Below are positions 15,557-26,333 of a stretch of DNA of 64,000 nucleotides, piece by piece (within the stretch, counting starts at the first letter, position 1; every line of letters begins with the position of its first letter). The stretch covers positions 1 through 64,000 of the forward strand of contig NZ_BBOJ01000038.1 in the NCBI RefSeq assembly GCF_000974445.1, read 5' to 3'. The position numbers and the translations under genes are program-made. The stretch comes from Lentzea aerocolonigenes. Its GTDB lineage: Bacteria; Actinomycetota; Actinomycetes; Mycobacteriales; Pseudonocardiaceae. A model generated the notes under the pieces. That model ran no database searches. It was not told the origin of the DNA and saw only the letters and a list, made by a program, of their open reading frames with translations.

Positions 15557-16947
15557 CCGAGCGACTTTCCGACGTCACCACCGGAACCGACACCAGCGCG
15601 ACCGGCAGTGACAGCACGGACGACGTCAACACCCGCACCAACGCCGAGGTCGCGGAGTCGCGCCGCACCACCGAGGGCACCGTCTACACGGTCACCGGCG
15701 GCGACTGGGACGAGGTGCTCGCGGACGCCGTCCACGACGAGCGCATCGTCATGAACCTCGGCCCGCAGCACCCGTCGACGCACGGTGTGCTCCGCCTGGT
15801 CCTGGAGCTCGAGGGCGAGACGGTCACGCACGCCCGCAGCGTCATCGGCTACCTGCACACGGGTATCGAGAAGAACTGCGAGTACCGGACCTGGGTCCAG
15901 GGCGTCACGTTCATCACGCGCACGGACTACCTGGCGCCGCTGCACCACGAGACCGCCTACTGCATGGGCGTCGAGAAGCTGCTCGGCATCACGGTGCCGG
16001 ACAAGGCGCAGGCGATCCGCGTGCTGCTGATGGAGCTCAACCGCATCAGCTCGCACCTCGTCGCGCTCGCCACCGGCGGCATGGAGCTCGGTGCTCTCAC
16101 CGGCATGACCTCCGGCTTCCGCGAGCGCGAGGAAGTCCTGCACCTGCTGGAGCACCTCACCGGTCTGCGCATGAACCACGCGTTCATCCGCCCCGGTGGC
16201 CTCGCCCAGGACCTGCCGAACGACGCGATCGAGAAGATCAACGCGTTCGTCAAGGTCATGGAGAAGCGGCTCCCGGACTACGACAAGCTGCTCACCGGCC
16301 AGCCGATCTGGCGCAACCGCCTCGCGGGCGTGGGCTACCTGCCCGTCGACGCGTGCCTCGCGCTCGGCATCACCGGCCCGATCCTGCGTTCCGCGGGCCT
16401 CGCCTGGGACCTGCGCAAGATCGAGCCGTACAGCGGCTACGAGAACTACACCTTCGACGTGCCGACCTCGAACGCGGCGGACTGCTTCGCGCGGTACCTG
16501 CTGCGGCTCGAGGAGATGCACCAGTCGCTGAAGATCGTCAAGCAGGTCGTGAAGAGCCTGCCGACCGGTCCGGTGATGGTCGAGGACGCCAAGATCGCGT
16601 GGCCCGCGCAGCTCACGATCGGCAGCGACGGCATGGGCAACTCGCTCGAGCACGTCCGCAAGATCATGGGCCAGTCCATGGAGTCCCTCATCCACCACTT
16701 CAAGCTGGTGACCGAGGGCTTCAAGGTGCCGGCCGGTCAGGTCTACGTGCCGGTCGAGTCGCCGCGCGGCGAGCTGGGCTACCACCTCGTCTCCGACGGC
16801 GGCACGAGGCCGATGCGCGTGCACCTGCGCGAGCCCAGTTTCGTGAACCTCCAGTCGATGCCCGCGATGTGCGAGGGCGGCATGGTCGCCGACGTGATCG
16901 CCGCCGTCGCCTCGATCGACCCGGTGATGGGTGGTTGCGACCGATGA
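15553..16947 (+). CDS. nuoD: NADH-quinone oxidoreductase subunit D
   Basis: This is the 464-aa 49-kDa subunit, which forms the quinone-binding cavity with NuoB. Key segments are MNLGPQHPSTHGVLRLVLELEGE, GYLHTGIEKNCEYRTW, ITRTDYLAPLHHE, RLAGVGYLPVDACLALGITGP, PRGELGYHLVSDGGTRPMRVHLREPSFVNLQ and the terminal DPVMGGCDR. The histidine at the end of the QHPSTHG loop is present. The first 55 residues are a serine/threonine-rich extension with no counterpart in E. coli, common in actinobacteria. It overlaps nuoC and nuoE by 4 bp each. Confidence 0.97.
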   Translation: MTERLSDVTTGTDTSATGSDSTDDVNTRTNAEVAESRRTTEGTVYTVTGGDWDEVLADAVHDERIVMNLGPQHPSTHGVLRLVLELEGETVTHARSVIGYLHTGIEKNCEYRTWVQGVTFITRTDYLAPLHHETAYCMGVEKLLGITVPDKAQAIRVLLMELNRISSHLVALATGGMELGALTGMTSGFREREEVLHLLEHLTGLRMNHAFIRPGGLAQDLPNDAIEKINAFVKVMEKRLPDYDKLLTGQPIWRNRLAGVGYLPVDACLALGITGPILRSAGLAWDLRKIEPYSGYENYTFDVPTSNAADCFARYLLRLEEMHQSLKIVKQVVKSLPTGPVMVEDAKIAWPAQLTIGSDGMGNSLEHVRKIMGQSMESLIHHFKLVTEGFKVPAGQVYVPVESPRGELGYHLVSDGGTRPMRVHLREPSFVNLQSMPAMCEGGMVADVIAAVASIDPVMGGCDR

Positions 16948-17663
16948 CTCAGGCTGCTGAGAACACCACTTTCGACCAGTCCACTGTGGACCGCGCGCAG
17001 GCGATCATCGCCCGCTACCCGCAGTCCCGCAGTGCGCTGCTGCCGATGCTGCACCTGGTGCAGTCGGTCGAGGGCTACGTGAGCCAGGACGGCATCCGGT
17101 TCTGCGCCGGTCAGCTCGACCTGAGCGAGGCCGAGGTCAGCGCGGTCGCGACGTTCTACACGATGTACAAGCGCCGCCCGTGCGGTGAGCACCTCGTGAG
17201 CGTCTGCACCAACACGCTGTGCGCGGCTCTGGGCGGCGACGACATCTACTCGACGCTCAAGAGCCACCTCGGCGTGGGCCACGAGGAGACCGCGGGCGAG
17301 CCGGGCACGCCGGGCTCGATCACGCTGGAGCACGCCGAGTGCCTCGCCGCGTGCGACCTCGGCCCGGTTCTCCAGGTGAACTACGAGTTCTACGACAACC
17401 AGACGCCGGACAAGGCTCTGGAGCTGGTGAAGGCGCTGCAGAACGGGGAGAAGCCCGCCCCGACCCGCGGCGCGCCGCTCACCGACTTCAAGCAGGCCGA
17501 GCTCCAGCTCGCCGGGTTCTTCGAGGGCCGCGACGCGGACCTCGACGGCCCGTCGGCGGCACCGGAGACGTTGCGGGGCGCGCAGATCGCGAAGGACCGC
17601 GGCTGGGACGCCCCGAACATGCCGGCGAACGCCGAGTTCCCTGCACTGCCGGAAAAGAAGTAG
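16944..17663 (+). CDS. nuoE: NADH-quinone oxidoreductase subunit E
   Basis: This 239-aa protein starts at ATG 16944 overlapping the nuoD stop. It is a thioredoxin-like [2Fe-2S] (N1a) subunit. Ligands appear as VSVCTNTLCAALGG and EHAECLAACDLGPVLQVNYEF. The helical N-terminal bundle is AIIARYPQSRSALLPMLHLVQSVEGYV. About 60 extra C-terminal residues (from NGEKPAPTRGAPLTDF on) are an actinobacterial extension of unknown role. It works with NuoF and NuoG in the NADH dehydrogenase module. Confidence 0.96.
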   Translation: MTQAAENTTFDQSTVDRAQAIIARYPQSRSALLPMLHLVQSVEGYVSQDGIRFCAGQLDLSEAEVSAVATFYTMYKRRPCGEHLVSVCTNTLCAALGGDDIYSTLKSHLGVGHEETAGEPGTPGSITLEHAECLAACDLGPVLQVNYEFYDNQTPDKALELVKALQNGEKPAPTRGAPLTDFKQAELQLAGFFEGRDADLDGPSAAPETLRGAQIAKDRGWDAPNMPANAEFPALPEKK

Positions 17664-17670
17664 GGATCAC

Positions 17671-18947
<1,277 letters not shown>

Positions 18948-18951
<4 letters not shown>

Positions 18952-21395
18952 CCATCGCCCCTGACAAGAACTCCACCGAGCTGGTCGTCCCGGAAGGGCA
19001 CGTCAAGCTGGTCATCGACGGTGTGGAGGTGGTGGCTCCCAAGGGCGAGCTGCTGATCCGCACGGCCGAGCGCCTCGGCACGGTCATCCCGCGCTTCTGC
19101 GACCACCCGCTGCTGGAGCCCGCGGGCGCCTGCCGCCAGTGCCTCGTCGAGGTCGAGATGGGCGGCCGGCCGATGCCGAAGCCGCAGGCCTCCTGCACGA
19201 TGACGGTCGCGGACGGCATGGTCGTGAAGACCCAGCTGACCTCGCCGGTCGCGGACAAGGCCCAGCAGGGCGTGATGGAGCTGCTGCTCATCAACCACCC
19301 GCTGGACTGCCCGATCTGCGACAAGGGCGGTGAGTGCCCGCTGCAGAACCAGGCGATCGCCCACGGCCGCAGCGACTCCCGCTTCCACGAGCACAAGCGG
19401 ACGTTCCCGAAGCCGATCAACATCTCCACGCAGGTGCTGCTCGACCGCGAACGCTGCGTGCTCTGCCAGCGCTGCACCCGGTTCTCCGCGCAGATCGCCG
19501 GTGACCCGTTCATCGAGCTGCTGGAGCGCGGTGCGCAGCAGCAGATCGGTGTGGCGAAGGAGAAGCCGTTCCAGAGCTACTTCTCCGGCAACACCATCCA
19601 GATCTGCCCGGTCGGTGCTCTCACGAGTGCCGCCTACCGGTTCCGCGCCCGGCCGTTCGACCTCGTGTCGACGCCGAGCGTCTGCGAGCACTGCTCGTCC
19701 GGTTGCGCCGAGCGCACCGACTGGCGGCGCGGCAAGGTGCAGCGCAAGCTCGCCGGTGACGACCCGCAGGTCAACGAGGAGTGGATCTGCGACAAGGGCC
19801 GGTTCGCCTTCCGCTACGCCACGGCCGACGACCGCATCACGCGGCCGATGGTCCGCGACGCCGAGACCGGTGAGCTGCGCGAGTCGTCGTGGACGGAGGC
19901 GCTGCAGGTCGCGGCGGCCGGTCTGCTCGCGGCCCGTGACGCGAACGGCGTCGGTGTCCTCACCGGTGGCCGGCTGACCGTCGAGGACGCCTACGCGTAC
20001 TCGAAGTTCGCCCGGATCGCGTTGCACACCAACGACATCGACTTCCGCGCCCGGCCGCACAGCGCCGAGGAGCTGGAGTTCCTGTCCGGCACCACGGTGT
20101 TCACGAACCCGGACAACGGCGTCACCTTCCAGGGCATCGAGTCCGCACCGGCCGCGCTGCTGGTCGCGTTCGAGCCGGAGGAGGAAGCGCCGATCGTCTT
20201 CCTGCGCCTGCGCAAGTCGGCTCGCAAGGGCACCACGAAGGTCTTCCACCTCGGCCAGTTCACGACCCCGGCCGTGGAGAAGACGTTCGGCACGCTGCTC
20301 GCCTGCGTGCCCGGTGCCGAGGCGAACGCCCTGAACGCGTTGCCGGATCACGCTTCCGACGTCGTCGAGCTGCTCGGCAAGCCCGGTGCGGTGATCCTCG
20401 TCGGCGAGCGCGCCGCCGAGATCCCCGGCGCTTTCACCGCGGTCGCCCGGCTGGCCGAGCGCACCGGGGCCAAGGTCGCGTGGATCCCGCGCCGTGCCGG
20501 TGAGCGCGGTGCGCTCGCGGTCGGTGCCACGCCGAACCTGCTGCCCGGTGGCCGCCACGTCGCGAACACCGCGGCGCGCACCGAGGTCGAGCGCACCTGG
20601 GGCGTCGAGGAGGGCTCGCTCCCGGCGAACCCCGGCCGCGACACCACCGGAATCCTCGAGGCCGCCGCGAACGGTCAGCTGTCCGGCCTGGTGGTCGGCG
20701 GCGTCGACCCGTTCGACCTGCCGGACCCGGCGCTGGCCGAGAAGGCGTTGGCCCAGGCCGGTTTCGTCGTGAGCCTCGAGCTGCGGCCGAGCGCGGTCAC
20801 CGCGCACGCCGACGTCGTGCTCCCGATCGCCCCGGCGGTCGAGAAGTCCGGCAGCTACCTCAACTGGGAGGGCCGCCGCCGCGAGTTCGGCACGACGCTC
20901 GAAGGCACCGGTGCGCTGCCGGACTGCCGCGTGCTCGACACCCTCGCGGTGGAGATGGACGCGGACCTGTTCACGCAGACGCCTGCGGCCGCGGCCGCGG
21001 ACCTGGCCCGCCTCGGCGAAGGCGCTCCGAGCGGCTCCTCGCTCAACGTCGCCGCACCGCTGCAGTCCCCGGCCGGTGCCGGCAAGGCCGTGCTCGCCAC
21101 GTGGCACCGCCTGATCGGCAACGGATCGCTGCAGGTGGACGAACCGCACCTCGCCGGCACGGCCCGCCCGGTCGTCGCGAAGGTCGCGGAGGCCACCGCG
21201 CAGCAGTTCGGCCTGGAGACCGGCGGCTACGTGACGGTCTCCACCGAACGCGGCGCGATCACGCTCCCGGTCGAGACCGACGACCTGCCCGAGGGCGTCA
21301 TCTGGCTGCCCACCAACTCGGGTGACGTGACCGTCCGGGCCACTCTCGGCGCGGGCCACGGCTCGATCGTCTCCGTCAGCGGAGGGAAGTCATGA
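18948..21395 (+). CDS. nuoG: NADH-quinone oxidoreductase subunit G
   Basis: This is the 815-aa largest peripheral subunit. An N-terminal [2Fe-2S] ferredoxin domain (IPRFCDHPLLEPAGACRQCLVEV) is followed by the HPLDCPICDKGGECPLQNQ segment with cluster ligands, then RCVLCQRCTRFS and a [4Fe-4S] set ending IQICPVGALTS. A CEHCSSGC motif (about 240) begins the molybdopterin-oxidoreductase-like domain and provides an N7-type site. The remaining 550 residues are the MoCo-free domain. It links NuoEF to the N-clusters of NuoI/B. The ATGACC start overlaps nuoF. Confidence 0.97.
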
Positions 21396-22711
21396 CGAAG
21401 AACTTCGCAGCGGAGATCGGCGACACCGCCAAGCTCCTCGCGGACGACCCGATCTGGCTGGTCCTGATCAAGGTCGTCGGGATCTTCGCGTTCCTGGTGG
21501 TCATGACCCTGTTCATGATCAACTGGGAGCGCAAGGTCGTCGCCAGGATGCAGCACCGTCCCGGCCCCAACCGGGTCGGCCCGAACGGCTGGCTGCAGTC
21601 GCTCGCGGACGGTTTGAAGCTCGCGTTCAAGGAGGACATCCGCCCGGTCCTCGCGGACAAGTGGGTGTTCTTCCTCGCGCCGGTGATCTCCTGCATCCCC
21701 GCGTTCCTCGCGTTCTCGGTGATCCCGCTCGCGGGCGAGGTCAACATGTTCGGCCAGCAGACCGCGCTGCAGCTCGTCGACCTCCCGGTCGGCGTGCTGG
21801 TGGTGCTGGCCTGCTCCTCGATCGGCGTCTACGGCATCGTGCTGTCCGGCTGGGCCTCCGGCTCGCCGTACCCGCTGCTCGGCGCCCTGCGGTCGGCCGC
21901 GCAGGTGATCTCCTACGAGATCGCGATGGGCCTGTCGATCGTCGCGGTGATCATGTTCACCGGCTCGATGTCGACCGGTGACATCGTGGGAGCGCAGGCG
22001 TCCACCGTGCTCGGGTTCGCGCCCGGCTGGTTCGGCCTGCTGCTGTTCCCCAGCTTCGCGATCTACGTCGTGTCGATGGTCGGCGAGACCAACCGCGCCC
22101 CGTTCGACCTCCCCGAGGCCGAGTCGGAGCTGGTCGGTGGTTTCCACACGGAGTACAGCTCGCTGAAGTTCGCGCTGTTCTTCCTCGCCGAGTACGTCAA
22201 CATGGTCACCGTCTCCGCGCTCGCGACCACGCTCTTCCTCGGCGGCTACCACGCGCCGTGGAGCGGCGACTTCCTGAACACCGGCTGGTGGGGCCTGCTC
22301 TGGTTCATCATCAAGACGCTGGCGTTCCTCTTCCTCTTCATCTGGCTGCGCGGCACGCTTCCCCGCCTGCGCTACGACCAGTTCATGAAGCTGGGCTGGA
22401 AGGTGCTGGTCCCGACCAGCCTCGTCTGGATCATGGCCGTCGCGGTCATCCGCACCGGTGCGATCCAGCAGCTCTCCACGGCACAGCGGCTCATCGCGCT
22501 GGGCGTGGTCGTCGGCCTGGTCCTGCTGGTCTCGTTCCTGCTGCCGGACAAGAAGGTCCAGGACACCAAGGGAGTTCCGCTCGCCGGCTCCGGCTTCCCG
22601 GTGCCTCCGCTCGACCTCGCGGTCCCCAAGTCAGCGCCCAAGCGCAAGGTCAAGGTCGCCAACATCCCCAAGGACACGGCAGCCGTCACCACCGGTAAGG
22701 AGGCTGAGTAG
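21392..22711 (+). CDS. nuoH: NADH-quinone oxidoreductase subunit H
   Basis: This is the 439-aa membrane subunit forming the quinone chamber floor. About eight transmembrane helices occupy residues 25-390. Conserved segments include ERKVVARMQHRPGPNRVGPNGWLQSLADGLKLAFKEDI, FLALAP-like VFFLAPV, SYEIAMGLS and GETNRAPFDLPEAESELVGGFHTEYSSLKFALFFLAEYVNM. The E-SELV-G acidic loop is intact. The last 50 residues are an extra polar, lysine- and proline-rich tail typical of actinobacterial NuoH. It overlaps nuoG by 4 bp. Confidence 0.97.
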   Translation: MTKNFAAEIGDTAKLLADDPIWLVLIKVVGIFAFLVVMTLFMINWERKVVARMQHRPGPNRVGPNGWLQSLADGLKLAFKEDIRPVLADKWVFFLAPVISCIPAFLAFSVIPLAGEVNMFGQQTALQLVDLPVGVLVVLACSSIGVYGIVLSGWASGSPYPLLGALRSAAQVISYEIAMGLSIVAVIMFTGSMSTGDIVGAQASTVLGFAPGWFGLLLFPSFAIYVVSMVGETNRAPFDLPEAESELVGGFHTEYSSLKFALFFLAEYVNMVTVSALATTLFLGGYHAPWSGDFLNTGWWGLLWFIIKTLAFLFLFIWLRGTLPRLRYDQFMKLGWKVLVPTSLVWIMAVAVIRTGAIQQLSTAQRLIALGVVVGLVLLVSFLLPDKKVQDTKGVPLAGSGFPVPPLDLAVPKSAPKRKVKVANIPKDTAAVTTGKEAE

Positions 22712-22713
22712 GG

Positions 22714-23229
22714 ATGTTCGAGTCCCTCAAAGGCTTCGGCGTCACCTTCGGCACCATGTTCAAGAAGGTGGTGACGGAGGAGTACCCCGAGGTCAAGAAG
22801 GTGACCGCGCCGCGGTTCCACGGCCGTCACCAGCTGAACCGGCATCCGGACGGGCTGGAGAAGTGCGTCGGCTGCGAGCTGTGCGCGTGGGCCTGCCCGG
22901 CGGACGCGATCTTCGTCGAGGGTGGCGACAACACCGAGGAAGCGCGTTACTCGCCCGGTGAGCGCTACGGCATGGACTACCAGATCAACTACTTGCGGTG
23001 CATCGGCTGCGGCCTGTGCATCGAGGCGTGCCCGACGCGTTCGCTCACGATGACGAACGAGTACGAGCTCGCCGACGACAACCGCCAGGACCTGATCTTC
23101 ACCAAGGAAGACCTGCTGGCGCCGCTGCTGCCCGGCATGGAGCAGCCGCCGCATCCGATGCGGTTGGGCAACAACGAGACCGACTACTACGTGAACGGCC
23201 CGCAGCTGGCGAAGGAGGCCGGACAGTGA
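22714..23229 (+). CDS. nuoI: NADH-quinone oxidoreductase subunit I
   Basis: This 171-aa ferredoxin-type subunit has two complete [4Fe-4S] motifs, CVGCELCAWACPADAI (about 50-65) and CIGCGLCIEACPTRSL (about 95-110), for clusters N6a and N6b. The N-terminal amphipathic region (FGVTFGTMFKKVVTEEYPE) contacts the membrane arm. It starts two bases after the nuoH stop and overlaps the nuoJ GTG start at its end. Confidence 0.97.
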   Translation: MFESLKGFGVTFGTMFKKVVTEEYPEVKKVTAPRFHGRHQLNRHPDGLEKCVGCELCAWACPADAIFVEGGDNTEEARYSPGERYGMDYQINYLRCIGCGLCIEACPTRSLTMTNEYELADDNRQDLIFTKEDLLAPLLPGMEQPPHPMRLGNNETDYYVNGPQLAKEAGQ

Positions 23230-24092
23230 GCCTTCCCGCAGTTGATGTGCTCAGTCAGTTCCTGGCCCAGCAGCCGGAGCCCGTCCAGCGCGTGGTCGAC
23301 ACCGTCACCACGGGCGAGGCCATCGCGTTCTGGGTGCTCGGCCCGCTCGCGCTGGCCGGCGCGCTCGGCATGCTCTTCGCGCGCAACGCGGTGCACTCCG
23401 CGCTGTGGCTCGTGGTGACGATGCTCAGCCTCGGTGTGCTGTACATGATCCAGCAGGCGCCGTTCCTCGGCTTCGTGCAGATCATCGTCTACACCGGCGC
23501 GATCATGATGCTGTTCCTGTTCGTGCTCATGATGGTCGGCCGCGACAGTTCGGACTCCGTGGTCGAGGTCATTCGCGGACAACGGCTCGCGGCCGCGTTG
23601 CTCGGCATCGGGTTCGCCGTGCTGATGGTCGGTTCCGTCGGCCGCGCGCTCACCTCGGTCCAGTCCAAGGGCCTGGCTGAGGCGAACACCACGAACGGCG
23701 GCAACGTCGGCAACATCGGCACGAAGCTCTTCACGGACTACCTGTTCGCGTTCGAGCTCACGTCGGCGCTGCTGATCACCGCCGCGCTCGGCGCGATGAT
23801 CCTGGCCTTCGTCGGCCGCGACGGGAAGCCCGCCCGCAAGACGCAGAAGGAACTCGTCGAGGAGCGTTTCCAGGAGGGCAAGCGGGTCGGGTCCATCCCC
23901 GGTCCCGGTGTCTTCGCCACCGCGAACTCGGTGGCCACCCCCGCACTGCTGCCCGACGGCAGCGTGTCGGAGGAGTCGCTGTTCGAGGTCATCGAGGCGA
24001 CCGACTCCTCCACGCTCTCGGACGACCTCGCCGAGGTCGCGGGCACCGGGCACCAGCCGGACTCGCACGCGCTCAAGGGAAGTGAGTCGTGA
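23226..24092 (+). CDS. nuoJ: NADH-quinone oxidoreductase subunit J
   Basis: This 288-aa subunit starts at GTG 23226 in the nuoI stop. The longer upstream frame is a shadow of nuoI. Five hydrophobic helices lie within residues 25-195. The third carries FLGFVQIIVYTGAIMMLFLFVLMM, the pi-bulge helix of NuoJ. The remaining 90 residues form an extra soluble C-terminal tail (from GKPARKTQKELVEERFQEGK on) that NuoJ of E. coli lacks. Such tails are common in actinobacteria but have no known role. Confidence 0.95.
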   Translation: MSLPAVDVLSQFLAQQPEPVQRVVDTVTTGEAIAFWVLGPLALAGALGMLFARNAVHSALWLVVTMLSLGVLYMIQQAPFLGFVQIIVYTGAIMMLFLFVLMMVGRDSSDSVVEVIRGQRLAAALLGIGFAVLMVGSVGRALTSVQSKGLAEANTTNGGNVGNIGTKLFTDYLFAFELTSALLITAALGAMILAFVGRDGKPARKTQKELVEERFQEGKRVGSIPGPGVFATANSVATPALLPDGSVSEESLFEVIEATDSSTLSDDLAEVAGTGHQPDSHALKGSES

Positions 24093-24388
24093 CTCCGACG
24101 TACTACCTGCTGTTGTCGGCACTGCTGTTCAGCATCGGCGCCGTCGGCGTCCTGGTGCGCCGCAACGCGATCGTGGTCTTCATGTGCGTCGAGCTCATGC
24201 TCAACGCGGTCAACCTGAGCCTCGTGACGTTCGCGCGGATCAACGGCTCGCTCGACGGTCAGGTGATGGCGTTCTTCGTGATGGTCGTCGCCGCGGCGGA
24301 GGTCGTCGTCGGCCTCGCGATCATCATGTCCATCTTCCGCACGCGTCGCTCGGCCTCGGTCGACGACTCGAACCTGCTGAAGTACTGA
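24089..24388 (+). CDS. nuoK: NADH-quinone oxidoreductase subunit K
   Basis: This 99-aa protein has three transmembrane helices. Conserved acidic residues needed for proton transfer are present in VFMCVELMLNAVNLSLVTF (E at about 36) and in VVAAAEVVVGLAIIMSIFR (E at about 72). Length is standard for NuoK. It starts at GTG 24089, overlapping nuoJ by 4 bp. nuoL begins 10 bp downstream. Confidence 0.97.
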   Translation: MTPTYYLLLSALLFSIGAVGVLVRRNAIVVFMCVELMLNAVNLSLVTFARINGSLDGQVMAFFVMVVAAAEVVVGLAIIMSIFRTRRSASVDDSNLLKY

Positions 24389-24398
24389 GGGGTCACCG

Positions 24399-26333
24399 GT
24401 GACGGAACCTGTTGCCGCCAGCGGGATCGCTTCTCTCGCCTGGCTGTTGTTGGCGCTGCCCGCGTTCGGCGCGGCGGTGCTGCTGGTCGGTGGCAAGCGC
24501 ACCGACAAGTGGGGCCACCTGCTCGGCTGCGCCACGATTCTCGGCGCGTTCGGCTACGGACTCGCCCTGTTCTTCTCGACGCTCGGCCTGTCGCCGGAGG
24601 AGCGGGTGCAGAACGTGCACCTGTTCAACTGGATCGACGTCAACGCGCTGACCGTCGAGTTCGGACTGCGGATCGACCCGCTGTCGCTCACGTTCGTGCT
24701 GCTGATCACCGGTGTGGGCTCGCTGATCCACATCTACTCGATCGGCTACATGGCGCACGAGGAAGGCAGGCGGAAGTTCTTCGCCTACCTCAACCTCTTC
24801 GTCGCGGCGATGCTCCTGCTGGTGCTGGGCAACGGTTTCGTGACCCTGTACTTCGGCTGGGAGGGCGTCGGTCTCGCCTCGTACCTGCTGATCGGCTGGT
24901 ACCAGTACAAGCCGGAAGCGGCGTCGGCGGCCAAGAAGGCCTTCCTGATGAACCGCGTCGGTGACCTGGGCCTCGCCATCGCGATCTTCCTGATGTTCAA
25001 CAAGCTCGGGACCACGCAGTACACCGAGGTCTTCAGCCGCGTCAGCGAGTTCTCCTCCGCCGAGGTCCTCGCGATCACGCTGCTGCTGCTCCTGGGCGCC
25101 TGCGGCAAGTCCGGTCAGTTCCCGCTCCAGGCCTGGTTGCCCGACGCCATGGCCGGTCCGACCCCGGTGTCCGCCCTGATCCACGCGGCAACGATGGTCA
25201 CCGCGGGTGTGTACCTGATCGCCCGCTCGAACCCGCTCTACAACCTGAGCGAGGACGGCCGCCTGGTCGTCATGATCATCGGTGGCGTCACGCTGCTGAT
25301 CGGTTGCATCATCGGTTGCGCCTACGACGACTTCAAAAAGGTCCTGGCGTACTCGACGGTCTCGCAGATCGGCTACATGATCCTCGCGGTGGGCCTCGGC
25401 CCGATCGGGTACGCGCTGGGCATCATGCACCTGCTGACGCACGGCTTCTTCAAGGCAGGGCTCTTCCTCGGTGCCGGTTCGGTCATGCACGGCATGAACG
25501 ACGAGGGCAACATCCGCAGGATGGGCGGGCTCTACAAGTTCCTGCCGATCACCTTCGTCACCTGGACGCTCGGCTACCTCGCGCTGATTGGCATCCCGCC
25601 GTTCGCGGGCTACTTCTCGAAGGACGCCATCATCGCGGCGGCGTTCACCGGCGAAGGCTGGCGCCCGTGGGTCTTCGGTGGTGTCGCACTGCTCGGTGCC
25701 GCGCTGACCGCGTTCTACATGACGCGCCTGCTGATCCTCGTCTTCCTGGGCCAGCCCCGCTGGAAGGACCTGAAGTCCGAGGACGGCCGCGACTACCACC
25801 CGCACGAGTCCCCGCTGTCGATGACCGTTCCGATGATCATCCTGGCGGTCGGTTCGGTCGGTGGCGGTTGGTTCCTCTCCTCCGGCGGGCGTCTGGCCGG
25901 CTGGCTGGAGCCCTCGCTGGGCGAGCTGAAGGAAGAGCACGGCGTGATCTCGCACGGCATGGTCGGGATCCTGACCGTCGTGCTGGCGGTCGTCGGCGCC
26001 GGACTCGCGTTCCTGCTCTTCGGCCGCGGCAAGCAGCCGGTCGAGCGGCCGGCGCGGGTGTCGTTCCCGGTGCGCGCGGCGCGTGCGGACCTCTACGGCA
26101 ACGCACTGAACGAGGCCCTCTTCGCGCGGCCGGGCACCTGGCTCACCCGCGCGCTGGTGTTCCTCGACCTGAAGGGCGTCGACGGTCTGGTCAACGGCAC
26201 CGCGGCGCTGCTCGGCGGTAGCTCCGGCCGGTTGCGCAGGCTGCAGACCGGGTTCGTCCGCTCCTACGCACTGTCCATGCTGCTGGGCTCGATCTTCGTG
26301 CTCGGGGCGCTCCTGGTGGTGAGGTTCTCGTGA
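24399..26333 (+). CDS. nuoL: NADH-quinone oxidoreductase subunit L
   Basis: This 644-aa antiporter-like subunit is the distal proton pump. Conserved stretches are GVGSLIHIYSIGYMAHEEGRRKFFAYLNLFVAAMLLLVLGN, YFGWEGVGLASYLLIGWYQYKPEAASAAKKAFLMNRVGDLG, GKSGQFPLQAWLPDAMAGPTPVSALIHAATMVTAGVYL, DDFKKVLAYSTVSQIGYMILAVGLG and HGFFKAGLFLGAGSVMH. The key glutamate (GWEGVG) and lysines are present. The long lateral helix region follows residue 500. GTG 24399 is preceded by TGAGGGG. It overlaps nuoM by 4 bp. Confidence 0.97.
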   Translation: MTEPVAASGIASLAWLLLALPAFGAAVLLVGGKRTDKWGHLLGCATILGAFGYGLALFFSTLGLSPEERVQNVHLFNWIDVNALTVEFGLRIDPLSLTFVLLITGVGSLIHIYSIGYMAHEEGRRKFFAYLNLFVAAMLLLVLGNGFVTLYFGWEGVGLASYLLIGWYQYKPEAASAAKKAFLMNRVGDLGLAIAIFLMFNKLGTTQYTEVFSRVSEFSSAEVLAITLLLLLGACGKSGQFPLQAWLPDAMAGPTPVSALIHAATMVTAGVYLIARSNPLYNLSEDGRLVVMIIGGVTLLIGCIIGCAYDDFKKVLAYSTVSQIGYMILAVGLGPIGYALGIMHLLTHGFFKAGLFLGAGSVMHGMNDEGNIRRMGGLYKFLPITFVTWTLGYLALIGIPPFAGYFSKDAIIAAAFTGEGWRPWVFGGVALLGAALTAFYMTRLLILVFLGQPRWKDLKSEDGRDYHPHESPLSMTVPMIILAVGSVGGGWFLSSGGRLAGWLEPSLGELKEEHGVISHGMVGILTVVLAVVGAGLAFLLFGRGKQPVERPARVSFPVRAARADLYGNALNEALFARPGTWLTRALVFLDLKGVDGLVNGTAALLGGSSGRLRRLQTGFVRSYALSMLLGSIFVLGALLVVRFS